Assembly (NCBI RefSeq): GCF_029761915.1
Contig: NZ_CP121695.1
Location: 2,943,501-3,007,500 of the forward strand
From: Bradyrhizobium sp. CB1650
GTDB lineage: Bacteria > Pseudomonadota > Alphaproteobacteria > Rhizobiales > Xanthobacteraceae
Reading direction: 5' to 3'
DNA: 64,000 nucleotides
In this document: positions 27,173-35,072 of the stretch, piece after piece
Position numbering within the stretch: position 1 is the first letter of the stretch
Layout of the letters: the number at the start of each line of letters is the position of its first letter
Position numbers and translations under genes: made by a program
The notes under the pieces: model-generated
What the model saw: only the letters and a program-made list of their open reading frames with translations
The model's database searches: none
What the model was told of the DNA's origin: nothing

Positions 27173-28597
27173 TCACCAGGCGTGCCAAAACGCGTGATGA
27201 TGGGCGAATGCAGCGTCCACTCCCGTTGGCATAGTGCCTGCGGAGTGTGCGCCCTCGCCATCCGTGGCTACGGCGGAATGCGCCATGGCCGCTGCGAACT
27301 GATGCGCAGCATGTTCGTTTGCCTGGGAATCCGGGATCGAGATCTGATTCGGGTCGGCTTTGCCGCTGCCCTCAAGCAGCGAGGCGAGCGCCGCACCCAT
27401 GCCTCTGCCGGCGTGGTGATGTCCCCAGCCTCTCGCATCCATGACATCGCCGTTGGGGATCGTTTGACTGGTTGCCTCGGCTGGTTCGAACTGAGGCTGG
27501 TCTACCGACGTAGCGGCATCCGCCGTTGGAGTCTCATCCAAAGCGTTCTGGGTCATGGCAGCGTCAGAGCCGGTGTCGGCCGGAGCGGGGGTTGTGCCGC
27601 CTGCGACATCGGCAGGAGCGGCTGCCTGCTGGGTGTCGGTCTGGACGCTGTCGGACTGGGCGATGGGATCGGTCTGCGGCGCCGTGTTGGATGCTCCCGA
27701 GCCGTGGTCGACCGTCATGACGAGGTGGTCGCGTATCCAGTCGACATCGGCAAAAAGGTGTGCTTGCTGCTCCGGCGTGGCCTCGACCTGGGCCAGGGCC
27801 GTTGTGTGGCCAGCCATGTCGACGACATAGCCGCCGTAGGTCTGATAGGCCTTTGCAAGGGCCAATCCTTCGGGGGTGAGACCCGCGGCCGCAAGATCGA
27901 GGTCCGGCGGGAGTGCGAAGTGAGCACCCATCGGTATCGTTCCTGTGTACGATGCGGCACTGTCGCCGTCGGCAGTTACGGCCGGAAAGACAAATTGACC
28001 GGCATTGGTCGATCCGCTTGCGGCTGCCAACTGATGCGTGTCGAGCTCAATCCCAAGGGCGTGCTGGATCGAAAGGCTGTTCAATTCGTCCTGGGTGACG
28101 AGTCCCCCAAGGAGCGAAGCACCGGCTGCACGGATGCCCACCCCTGTGCCAGTGTCGGGCTGACCCCAGCCCGTCCCGTTCACGACATCGTTCTCGACGA
28201 GATAGGCTGCGTGATAGGTGTGAGTGGCGGCATCGTAGGAGCCGCCCCAGACCTCCCAAGAGTGAACGCCGTCAGGAGAGGTAAATACCGCCCATCCATC
28301 GCCTCCGTCCGTGAACTTCAGATCGGTCGGTGTCTGAAGTTGGATGGTGCCATTGCTGGAGAACGTCCCGCCGACGCCAGTCGTGTTGAGCGTGTCGAAC
28401 GACCAGGTCGCGGTCGGGGCTGTCGAGGGTGTGTTGTAGGGGGTGAGGTCGGTTTGAAGCCATGAATTGGCGAGGCTCGCATCCCTGAATTGCACATTCT
28501 GGACGGTGCTTGCATCGGTGTAGGTTGGATTGAGGCTATCTATCCGCGTATTCCAGAGGCTGGTGTCGCTAAACGGGTGGGAAAACGAGCCTGGCAC
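27173..28597 (-). CDS. Protein of unassigned family, leaderless paralogue of the Tat-exported protein at 21474
   Basis: A 474-residue protein from a GTG at 28597 with AGAAGGGA upstream. The N-terminal ~270 residues share ordered blocks with the 21474 protein: HPFSDTSLWNTRID, GTGWGQPDTGTGVGIRAAG, SIQHALGIELDTHQ, GTIPMGAHFALPPDLDL and VDWIRDHLVM. It has no signal peptide. The rest is an Ala/Thr/Gln/Asp-rich low-complexity linker (about residues 285-370), then a Gly/His region (RGWGHHHAGRGMG) and a tail ending HHHAFWHAW. An acidic, low-complexity C-terminus without a leader is compatible with type I secretion, but no transporter is present nearby. Function unknown; a link to the polysaccharide is inferred from location and paralogy. 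Confidence 0.82.
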   Translation of the reverse strand: MPGSFSHPFSDTSLWNTRIDSLNPTYTDASTVQNVQFRDASLANSWLQTDLTPYNTPSTAPTATWSFDTLNTTGVGGTFSSNGTIQLQTPTDLKFTDGGDGWAVFTSPDGVHSWEVWGGSYDAATHTYHAAYLVENDVVNGTGWGQPDTGTGVGIRAAGASLLGGLVTQDELNSLSIQHALGIELDTHQLAAASGSTNAGQFVFPAVTADGDSAASYTGTIPMGAHFALPPDLDLAAAGLTPEGLALAKAYQTYGGYVVDMAGHTTALAQVEATPEQQAHLFADVDWIRDHLVMTVDHGSGASNTAPQTDPIAQSDSVQTDTQQAAAPADVAGGTTPAPADTGSDAAMTQNALDETPTADAATSVDQPQFEPAEATSQTIPNGDVMDARGWGHHHAGRGMGAALASLLEGSGKADPNQISIPDSQANEHAAHQFAAAMAHSAVATDGEGAHSAGTMPTGVDAAFAHHHAFWHAW

Positions 28598-28971
28598 TTT
28601 TGGTCCCTTCTAATGAAGTACTGTTGATCCTTTTCATTCCGCGGCTGTTGTGGTGCGCGACGACGACGAAAATCGGAGCAAAGAGGATTGGAAGCGTGAG
28701 AATTTGGCGGCGACATTGCGACCGGAGGCGATCAGCAGCGTATTCGCGAAACTCTGCCTTCAGAGCCAAGCCATGCGTCCCCAGGAGCGGCGACTTGAGA
28801 CGTGGCACCGTTTAAGCAGACGACTATCCCAGCCTAAGATACAGCTCACACGGGACAGCCAGGCCCGAATACGCCAAGCTAGTCGTGCACTTCATGGCCA
28901 GGATTACTGCCTAACAGCATTCGTAGGACACATCCGAAGGAGCCGTGACACCGTTTACAAGTAGATCGGGG
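28598..28971. other. Upstream region of the leaderless paralogue
   Basis: About 370 bp holding the promoter of the minus-strand gene at 28597. Short plus-strand frames here lack recognisable motifs. Confidence 0.45.
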
Positions 28972-29197
28972 ACTACAGCGGCTTTGCTGACGCAGCATCT
29001 CGCGCTAAGCCCATTCGCGTCACGGCGCAGGAGACCAAGCTGCTTCGGGCGCGCAAGGGCGCCGAGACGTCGGCCGCGGTGTTCGCCTTGAAGAACGCGA
29101 AGCCGGAAGAGTGGCGTGACGTGGGCTCGGTCAGGCGGCCCACACGCGGAAGGTCGAGCAACTCACCGATGCCCAGCTCTATGCCATCGCGGCCTAG
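28972..29197 (+). pseudogene. Remnant of a small phage-type protein (terminase-small-subunit-like C-terminus)
   Basis: The plus strand reads FADAASRAKPIRVTAQETKL, then RARKGAETSAAVFALKNAKP and EEWRDV in one frame from 28984. After a shift near 29130 it reads KVEQLTDAQLYAIAA before a stop at 29195. The 'A-F-x-L-K-N-x-x-P-E-E-W-R-D' block followed by a 'V-E-x-L-(T/S)-D-A-Q-L' tail resembles the end of small terminase-like proteins in rhizobial prophages. There is no start codon and the frame is broken, so this is a relic. Confidence 0.4.
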
Positions 29198-29542
29198 ACA
29201 TCGCGGGGAAACGGCACGAGGGCAAATTGCTCAGCTCCTACACCGACGGACGTCAACCTGTTGCATCCAGCTAATTCGCCCCAGGCGCAGCCTCTGGCCC
29301 TGATCGAGGGGTGATGCCCAACGTGATGCTTCGTTGCGCATGCCACCTGGGCGAGGAGCGGGGTATGCCTCTGGCCGGGCGGGTGGAAGAGGGAAAATTT
29401 CCGCCGGGAGGCATGCTCGTTGCCCACTCAGCCCTCTAAATGCCCCGGCCTGTTCGACAAAGCATGCCTAACCGCGCCTTCATCTTACGTCCATCAGGCC
29501 AATCCTAAACCTGCGACCAATAACGGTATGCAGGTGAGGAAG

Positions 29543-29856
29543 ATGTCCTTTGACCCGATGGCCGCCGCGGTTGATTGGCTCGATGCCTACCACGCCGGCG
29601 AATCGATGCGATTGTACGCCGATGACGCTGTGATTCATTGCGCCTGCGAAGGCATGAAAACGATCACTGGGAAAGAAGGCATGCGAGCTTGGGTCCAGCG
29701 TATTCGGGAATACCCGCGTCCGATTTGGACTACCTCCATCCGTCAGATCGTGGAGCAATGATCTCGTATATTGCGCGCGGCCGCGTAGTTGCTGCGGTCT
29801 TGACGTTCAACGCCTCCCGGGAGATCAAGACGCTTAGCTGCGGCATGACCAATTGA
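29543..29856 (+). pseudogene. NTF2-like / SnoaL-like protein, frameshifted
   Basis: From the ATG at 29543 the frame reads MSFDPMAAAVDWLDAYHAGE, then RLYADDAVIHCACEGMKTIT and GKEGMRAWVQRIREYPR. This is a typical NTF2/SnoaL-fold start. The frame stops at 29761, but the continuation is in the next frame: SDLDYLHPSDRGAMISYIARG, then VVAAVLTFNASREIKTLSCG to 29856. A single-base shift around 29715-29730 therefore splits the domain. Members are ~100 residues and have diverse ligand or enzyme roles. Either the gene is broken or the base call is wrong. Confidence 0.65.
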
Positions 29857-30103
29857 ATGAGAAGCCGCTGGCTCCCCGGAAAAGCATGCTTAGATTGCAC
29901 AGCCCTACCGGTTGGCTCAAAGCCCTGCATTTTACTTACACCAGATGGAAACGCTCGATTGCTAAAGGCCACAACTTTTGCCGAAAAGCATGCTTTGACT
30001 TAGCGATGACGTAGTCGCGTGATCATTGCAGACCGATCATCGGATGTATTTAGCGAATGAGGACCTTTTTCAGCCAGGCAAACCACTAAGGAAACGGGAT
30101 GCC

Positions 30104-30289
30104 CTATTTTCCAATTCGCTCGATCCAATTCTCTCCACAATTTGTGCAGTGAAACAAGCGCACAGTCTTGCCGGTTTCGGCATTTTGGGTTGAAGCGATG
30201 AGCTCGGGAGACGCACCGCATACGGGACATCGTGCAGGATGGTCCTGCGTCTGCTGAGTGGGGAACCGTCTTTTGTCAGGTTCAGCCAT
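30104..30289 (-). CDS. Small zinc-ribbon protein
   Basis: A 61-residue protein starting at the ATG at 30289. It has two CxxC pairs: RCPVCGASPEL and FHCTNCGENWIERIG, spaced by about 22 residues, the pattern of a zinc ribbon. The function is unknown; such small proteins can be nucleic-acid or partner binders. It is isolated, with no operon partner. Confidence 0.6.
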   Translation of the reverse strand: MAEPDKRRFPTQQTQDHPARCPVCGASPELIASTQNAETGKTVRLFHCTNCGENWIERIGK

Positions 30290-30593
30290 TCACCCCAACC
30301 CTCCGAGCGCACAAGTCCGAACTCGCAACTTTGGTTCCACTTCGAGATCTCAGCTATCAAGTTTCGATTCATTTTGAATTTGAAAGCCGCATGCTAGGGC
30401 GGGGACTCCTCAATCTGCTTGTACTTAGACTCGAAGGGCGGTTCATATGGACCGAGTGCTGTCGTTCGCAATGTGATGCTGGGCGTCTAGCGGAAATGCT
30501 CTACTTATTTCCGCTTTTTCCCGATTTCTCTAGAGAGTAACTTGGGCCCAGTTCTTCATCCCAATTACGGAGCTGGGGACTCCCTTTCTTCAC
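30290..30593. other. Intergenic stretch without recognised features
   Basis: About 300 bp between the zinc-ribbon gene and the DUF6894 gene. No motif-bearing frame was seen; it likely contains the two divergent promoters. Confidence 0.45.
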
Positions 30594-30851
30594 ATGTCGC
30601 AAATGCCACACTTCTTCTTCGACATTCACGACGATTCTGGCCGCTCCATCGACAATGAGGGCTGCGATCTGCCGGACATGAGCGCCGCCAAGCAATGGGC
30701 GCTGGAATGTCTCGGCGAATCCATCCTTGACGGTGCGTCTCGCCACCTTACCGGACGGTTCGAGGTCATTGTTAGAAGCGATACAGGTTTGGTTCTGCGG
30801 GTGTCGGCCTCAGTCGAAGTGGGCGAGGATAAGAACGGTCTTTCGACCTGA
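30594..30851 (+). CDS. DUF6894 family small protein
   Basis: An 85-residue protein whose N-terminus HFFFDIHDDSGRSIDNEGCDLPDMSAAK matches the DUF6894 pattern (Y/F-F-F-D-I-H-D-G ... D-x-E-G-x-E-L-P-D-x-x-A-A). These small proteins are numerous in Bradyrhizobium and have no established function. It starts at 30594; a second in-frame ATG three codons later (30603) is an equally good start. Confidence 0.75.
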   Translation: MSQMPHFFFDIHDDSGRSIDNEGCDLPDMSAAKQWALECLGESILDGASRHLTGRFEVIVRSDTGLVLRVSASVEVGEDKNGLST

Positions 30852-31277
30852 CGATTGGGAATTCGATCTTGCAAGCGCTGATGGTGCCTTGCAATGGCCT
30901 GCTGTCGCTGAGCCCCCGGGACCTTTCCCGCAACACAGTGGATGGTGCTGCCGACCCCCCGCTTCCATAGGGGCGCGGAGACCGACGTCTGCGTACCTCT
31001 CAACGGTGCTGGATGCGGTGAATATCGGTTTCCGTGTCGATCATCCTGGAGGATTCAGTTCCTGCGGTGCCGGGCACGATGCCATGATGACCATGTATCG
31101 GCTGCGCTTCACCGGCTGTCGCCGCGAACAGAGAGGTCGAGCGGAGAACCGCGAGAGCACGTAAGCCGACACTGCGTTCCACTTGGACGAATGGCGAATT
31201 CTCCGGCATCGCGGCCGCCGGAGTAAGGCCACCCGCGTCAAGTAAGGGGGCCGCAATCCCGCATTCGATTTTGAGGC
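30852..31277. other. Intergenic region, no gene recognised
   Basis: About 425 bp. Overlapping short frames on both strands (for example 31000-31293 minus) show no recognisable domain. Confidence 0.4.
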
Positions 31278-31544
31278 TTAAGGAAACCGCCAAAAGCTCA
31301 TGAGCCGCTTCCAGAGCGGCTGGGATGGAGGATCGTCTTGGCCCTCAGGAGCCGTCGAGGGAGCGCCGCCGTCCAATTCGGTAAGCCGCTCTAGCAACCC
31401 TTGCAGTCGCGATGACAGCGGCGCGCCATGGTCCGCGAGGCCGCCACGAAGTTGCTCACCAATCTCGTCGCAAATCGCTTGGCGATGCTCCGGCTCTAAA
31501 CCGGGCGATGGACCATGGTCGCGGGTTGGAGTGTGGTCCACCAT
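31278..31544 (-). CDS. Small conserved hypothetical protein
   Basis: An 88-residue frame from the ATG at 31544 (open to 31580, where GTG/TTG starts with AAGGAGG nearby are also possible). The core EHRQAICDEIGEQLRGGLAD and SSRLQGLLERLTELDGGAPS resembles a short helical protein seen repeatedly in Bradyrhizobium, ending here in LWKRLMSFWRFP. No function is known. It is divergent from the small gene at 31747. Confidence 0.5.
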   Translation of the reverse strand: MVDHTPTRDHGPSPGLEPEHRQAICDEIGEQLRGGLADHGAPLSSRLQGLLERLTELDGGAPSTAPEGQDDPPSQPLWKRLMSFWRFP

Positions 31545-31746
31545 GGCTGGCACCAAAGGCCACAGCCTCCTTGCGTGCACGCTCCCCTGCCGCCGTCACA
31601 ACAACGCGCGTCGAACTTACCCCGATCCGGCGGAACCTAAGTCTTTTATTCACAGGTCGTTTATTAGCACGCCAGCAACCTTCGCCCGTGTGGAGGCATT
31701 GCCAGAGAGCGGTCGCGCTTCCGCCTGCATTCGAGGGAGCAACGCC

Positions 31747-31944
31747 ATGCTGAGAAGACTTCGTTTCAAGAATACCACTTTGGAAGAACTGCTCGTGGAG
31801 GAGGCGCAGCGTCTGCGCGAAGAGGCCCAAGGCATTGTGCCCGGCAAGGAGCGGCTTGTCCGCCAAGCTCGACGAGCTAAGACCGCTTCTCACCTGAGAG
31901 AATGGCTGGCCTCCCCGGGCCTACAGGGCCAAAATAAGAATTAA
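31747..31944 (+). CDS. Small conserved hypothetical protein (helical, charged)
   Basis: A 65-residue protein beginning MLRRLRFKNTTLEELLVEEA and continuing with RLREEAQGIVPGKERLVRQA and REWLASPGLQ. The pattern, charged and helical with a central PGKER turn and a terminal (E)WL-x-SPGL, recurs in small Bradyrhizobium proteins of unknown function. The surrounding longer frame from 31300 is a shadow of the minus-strand gene. Confidence 0.6.
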   Translation: MLRRLRFKNTTLEELLVEEAQRLREEAQGIVPGKERLVRQARRAKTASHLREWLASPGLQGQNKN

Positions 31945-32084
31945 GATTAGGCCGCCCCCAAGTTGGCGGTCTTCTCCATTTCCTACTCGAAGTTGGCGAG
32001 CAAGCTCAATGACGAAATGCGCAAGGAGGCGGGCGTCGAACAGGGGCTCCCGGAAATAAGCGATATTTATCAAAGGAAGTGGTG

Positions 32085-32319
32085 ATGCCACGCGGCGACA
32101 AACGAAACTACCCCGACAAGCAGAAACGATAGCCGAACACATTGAGGAAGGCTACGAAGCCCGAGGCGTTCCCGACAAGGAAGCCGAACGGCGGCCTGGG
32201 CGACTGTGAACAAAGAAACCCATGGCGGCAAAAAGAGCGACTCCGGCAGAGCCACCGAAGAAGACCCGCAAGGGTGGCAGGCTTGGCGGAAAAGCGTCCG
32301 CCAGCCGCCCAGTCGCTGA
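32085..32319 (+). pseudogene. Small 'MPRGDK' family protein (annotated elsewhere as plasmid stabilisation protein), frameshifted
   Basis: The ATG at 32085 follows an AGGAAG ribosome site and reads MPRGDKRNYPDKQKR, then TAG. In the next frame the protein goes on AEHIEEGYEARGVPDKEAERR. In the third it continues WATVNKETHGGKKSDSGRAT up to the stop at 32317. Put together these give the normal ~75-residue protein of this family, so two single-base losses (near 32130 and 32190) account for the break. Function is unknown despite the common label. Confidence 0.7.
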
Positions 32320-32384
32320 ACGTTCCAGGTCAGGCAAGAAGGCCGCTCACACTCGCAAACGCCGTGCGGCGTGAAGGAGGCTCT

Positions 32385-32615
32385 ATGCCGACATGCGAAA
32401 CCTGCAATGACTATGGCAAGGCTTTTGAGGTGGTGATGAACGGCCAAACGCACATGTTCGACAGCTTCGAGTGTGCAATCATGCCTAGGCGCCGACGTGC
32501 AAGCACTGCGGAACGCGCATCGTGGGACACGGTCTGGAAAAGAAACGGCACCTACTATTGCTGCGACCACTGCGACCAAAAGGAAAGCGTGACAGACCTC
32601 CGCGATCGTGCGTAG
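32385..32615 (+). CDS. Cysteine-rich metallothionein-like small protein with internal out-of-frame segment
   Basis: A 76-residue frame from the ATG at 32385 (GGAGG upstream). The ends match a cysteine-rich rhizobial family: MPTCETCNDYGKAFEVVMNG, then HMFDSFECAI, and later NGTYYCCDHCDQKESVTDLRDRA. The middle (residues ~36-52, PRRRRASTAERASWDTVWK) is unlike the family. The next frame over the same bases reads APTCKHCGTRIVGHGLEK, the expected middle with its CxxC pair. A one-base loss followed by a one-base gain explains this. The product lacks two expected cysteines, so metal binding is probably impaired. Confidence 0.5.
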   Translation: MPTCETCNDYGKAFEVVMNGQTHMFDSFECAIMPRRRRASTAERASWDTVWKRNGTYYCCDHCDQKESVTDLRDRA

Positions 32616-32947
32616 GAATGCGGCGACCACACGTGGTGAGCTGAGATGACACGGATGCTGCCGTCGCTATCGCAGAAGCTCGGTTGCCGTGACCAAGGCG
32701 AGGGTGCCAACCGCATCGCAATAGACTGTACCGACTCGTCGGCAGTCGTCGCGGCTTGCTCATCCAACCAATCTCCGATTGGGCTCGAAGTGAGCGACAG
32801 TCGTCTCGGACCAGCTTCAAACGCCCCGAACTCGGGTCCCGGCCGGAAACCGACCCGGGCTTCCTCCCATACGTTAACTCCTAAGGTGGCTCATCGGACA
32901 ACCTGACCGGGCACAAATGCTGCGCGCTCCGCGCCGCATCACAAGCC
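32616..32947. other. Intergenic region, no gene recognised
   Basis: About 330 bp between the Cys-rich gene and the cytochrome c gene. No motif-bearing frame or clear terminator was seen. Confidence 0.45.
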
Positions 32948-33298
32948 TCATTTCTCCAGAGTCTTCAGAAATGCGATGAAATCGCCAACCTGGTCGGCAT
33001 CGAAGCGGAATTCCGGCATGGAGGGGTGCCCCGTGACGATGCCCTCTGCGAGGGCTTCCTGCAGTTGCTCGACCGGATATCGCTCGTGCAGCGTGCGGAA
33101 CGGAGGAGCGATCTTGAGAGGGCTGGGGCTGACTTTGTCGGTCGAGTGGCACTTTGCACAATACAGCAGCGCAAGACGCCGTCCCTGCTCGACGTTTGAT
33201 GCTGTGCTTGGGCCCGGGGCGAGAAGCAAAGCCGCTGCGACCATGCTGCCTGCGATGCCTTGTCGCATTCGGAGAAGCGTCCTCACGTCGTGTTCCAT
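32948..33298 (-). CDS. Class I c-type cytochrome
   Basis: A 116-residue protein with a signal peptide (QGIAGSMVAAALLLAPGPSTA) and one haem c site, CAKCH, at about residues 47-51. A distal methionine is available in the stretch TGHPSMPEFRF. It is periplasmic and carries electrons. Its ATG overlaps the stop of the upstream Usp gene (ATGA at 33295-33298), so the two are translationally coupled. That suggests expression under the same low-oxygen box at 34189-34202. Confidence 0.92.
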   Translation of the reverse strand: MEHDVRTLLRMRQGIAGSMVAAALLLAPGPSTASNVEQGRRLALLYCAKCHSTDKVSPSPLKIAPPFRTLHERYPVEQLQEALAEGIVTGHPSMPEFRFDADQVGDFIAFLKTLEK

Positions 33299-34131
33299 CA
33301 GTGCGACATCAGGACGGGAACGGTCATACTGCGGAACATCTCCCGCGTGACGCCGCCGAATACCGCTTCCTGAAGTCGAGAATGCCCGTAGCCGCCCATG
33401 ATCAGAAGGTCGAGGTTTTCATCTGCGGCGATCGACAGGATGCTCGCCTGCAGATTACCACGGTCCGACGGAAGCGAAACGGTCTTCGCCGGCAGGCCTT
33501 TGCGCGCAAGATGTTTCACCAGCCGCTCGGGCGATGCATCGGCCGGCACGTCGGATGCGTTGAGAGTAATAGTCGTCAGCGTGTCCGCTTCGGTAATGAA
33601 TGGCATCGCGTCGCGCAAGGCCCGCGCGGCGAGACGACTGCCATCCCAGCAGATGCCGATCCGCGAGGCCTTGAAGGCGCCCCGGAATGTATAGGGAACG
33701 AACAGCAGCGGCCCGCCGGCCTGCAAGAGGAGTTCCTGCGGGAGCTTGTTGTCGAACGTATCGCTATCCGGCTCTGCCTGCGACACGATCGTCAGATCAT
33801 AGAGCCGCGCCGCCTCGGCAGCCCTCGAAACGATCTCCGCGTTCGTTCCGCTCAGTGGGTATTGTCCATAGCTGATCTGGGCGCTCTTCGCCTCGATCTC
33901 GAACACGCGCAGTGCTGCGCCGGCTCGTTCCAACGCGCGCTCGTATTCAAATTGCAGCGACGACGCAACGGCCGCGCCGCCCTCCGCCATAAAAGGTACG
34001 TTCGTCGACGCATATCCTGTCGCAAGTGCGTCCAGGTGCGCGCGGACACTCATCGCAATGGAAATGGACGCGTCGATGGCGGGCCGCGGTGACCGCTCTG
34101 TGGGGATGTGCACCAGTAGGTCTCTGAACAT
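33298..34131 (-). CDS. Universal stress protein, tandem UspA domains
   Basis: A 277-residue tandem Usp. It begins MFRDLLVHIPTERSPRPAI and ends with the nucleotide-binding motif LIMGGYGHSRLQEAVFGGVTRE followed by MTVPVLMSH. It resembles the Usp at 998 in length and C-terminus. It is divergent from phaB with a TTGA-N6-TCAA box midway (58 bp from each start codon). It heads a two-gene operon with cytochrome c. Cytoplasmic stress or energy-sensing role inferred from family. Confidence 0.93.
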   Translation of the reverse strand: MFRDLLVHIPTERSPRPAIDASISIAMSVRAHLDALATGYASTNVPFMAEGGAAVASSLQFEYERALERAGAALRVFEIEAKSAQISYGQYPLSGTNAEIVSRAAEAARLYDLTIVSQAEPDSDTFDNKLPQELLLQAGGPLLFVPYTFRGAFKASRIGICWDGSRLAARALRDAMPFITEADTLTTITLNASDVPADASPERLVKHLARKGLPAKTVSLPSDRGNLQASILSIAADENLDLLIMGGYGHSRLQEAVFGGVTREMFRSMTVPVLMSH

Positions 34132-34188
34132 GCGTACCTCCCGACTTGATCTCGCTGTCTAGATCAGCACAAGCGATCTTCGACAGAT

Positions 34189-34202
34189 TTGACGCACGTC
34201 AA
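34189..34202. promoter_or_regulatory. FixK/FNR-type box between Usp/cytochrome c operon and phaB
   Basis: TTGACGCACGTCAA is a perfect TTGA-N6-TCAA palindrome, even extended to TTGAC/GTCAA. It is equidistant (about 58 bp) from the starts at 34131 (minus) and 34260 (plus), so it could control both directions. Confidence 0.7.
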
Positions 34203-34259
34203 AACGGTTGAAGGCGCATCGAAATATCGTTTGAACGTGGAGACTGGGGAGCTTTAGGC

Positions 34260-34985
34260 ATGGCACGGGTGGCATTGGTGACCGGTGGTACCAGAGGCAT
34301 CGGTGCCGCCGTATCTCAATCGCTTCAGGCTGCGGGTTACGTGGTTGCAGCGACCTACGCCGGAAACGTCGAGGCGGCCAAAGCCTTCTCGAGTCGAACT
34401 GGCATCGCCTCTTATCGTTGGGACGTTGGTGACTTCGACGCTTGTGCCGCCGGGGTGAGGTCCGTTGAGGCGTCGCTCGGGCCGGTCGATATTCTGGTCA
34501 ATAATGCGGGCATCGTGCGCGACTCGACGCTTCACAAGATGACCCGGCCGCAGTGGGATGTCGTGATCAGAACGAACCTCGACGGCCTGTTCAACATGTG
34601 CAGGCAGGTGATCGATGGGATGCGTGCACGCGGGTACGGTCGAATCATCAATGTCTCGTCGGTCAACGGACAAAAGGGCCAGTTCGGTCAGACCAACTAT
34701 TCCGCGGCCAAGGCAGGCGAACTCGGATTCACCAAGGCGCTGGCGCTGGAAACGGCGCGCCTCGGCATCACGGTCAACGCCATCTGCCCCGGCTATATCC
34801 ATACCGAGATGTTGGACGCGGTGCCGCCGGACGTTCTGGAGAGAAGCATCCTGCCGCAAATTCCCGTGGGCCGTCTCGGGCGACCCGAGGAGATTGCGCG
34901 TGCTGTCGTTTTTCTGGCGGCAGAAGGGGCGGCCTTCATAACTGGGGCCACTCTGTCGATCAATGGCGGCCAGCACATGATTTGA
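34260..34985 (+). CDS. phaB: Acetoacetyl-CoA reductase
   Basis: A 241-residue SDR enzyme. The NADPH loop is VTGGTRGIGAAV; NNAG is present (VDILVNNAGIVRDSTLHKM). The catalytic Ser/Tyr/Lys are in NVSSVNGQKGQFGQTNYSAAKAG, and the C-terminus has GRPEEIARAVVFLAAEGAAFITG. The RDSTLHKM and GQKGQFGQTNYSAAKAG blocks are diagnostic of PhaB. It reduces acetoacetyl-CoA to (R)-3-hydroxybutyryl-CoA for poly-3-hydroxybutyrate. phaC lies 88 bp downstream. Confidence 0.93.
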   Translation: MARVALVTGGTRGIGAAVSQSLQAAGYVVAATYAGNVEAAKAFSSRTGIASYRWDVGDFDACAAGVRSVEASLGPVDILVNNAGIVRDSTLHKMTRPQWDVVIRTNLDGLFNMCRQVIDGMRARGYGRIINVSSVNGQKGQFGQTNYSAAKAGELGFTKALALETARLGITVNAICPGYIHTEMLDAVPPDVLERSILPQIPVGRLGRPEEIARAVVFLAAEGAAFITGATLSINGGQHMI

Positions 34986-35008
34986 TTGCGCAATCGGCTA
35001 TCTCAGGC

Positions 35009-35022
35009 TTGATGCAGCTCAA
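35009..35022. promoter_or_regulatory. FixK/FNR-type box upstream of phaC
   Basis: TTGATGCAGCTCAA fits TTGA-N6-TCAA and ends 50 bp before the phaC ATG. It would give phaC its own low-oxygen promoter in addition to read-through from phaB. Confidence 0.6.
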
Positions 35023-35072
35023 TCCGGCGAGCGGCCGGTATCGGTAGGCTGTCGGGGCCCAAGGAGCCTGCC

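Noticed and set aside
26822..28465. A 547-codon plus-strand frame
   Set aside because: Mostly antisense to the 27173-28597 gene, which has a ribosome site, a paralogue and a terminator.
33154..34092. Plus-strand frame of 312 codons
   Set aside because: Shadow of the Usp gene on the minus strand.
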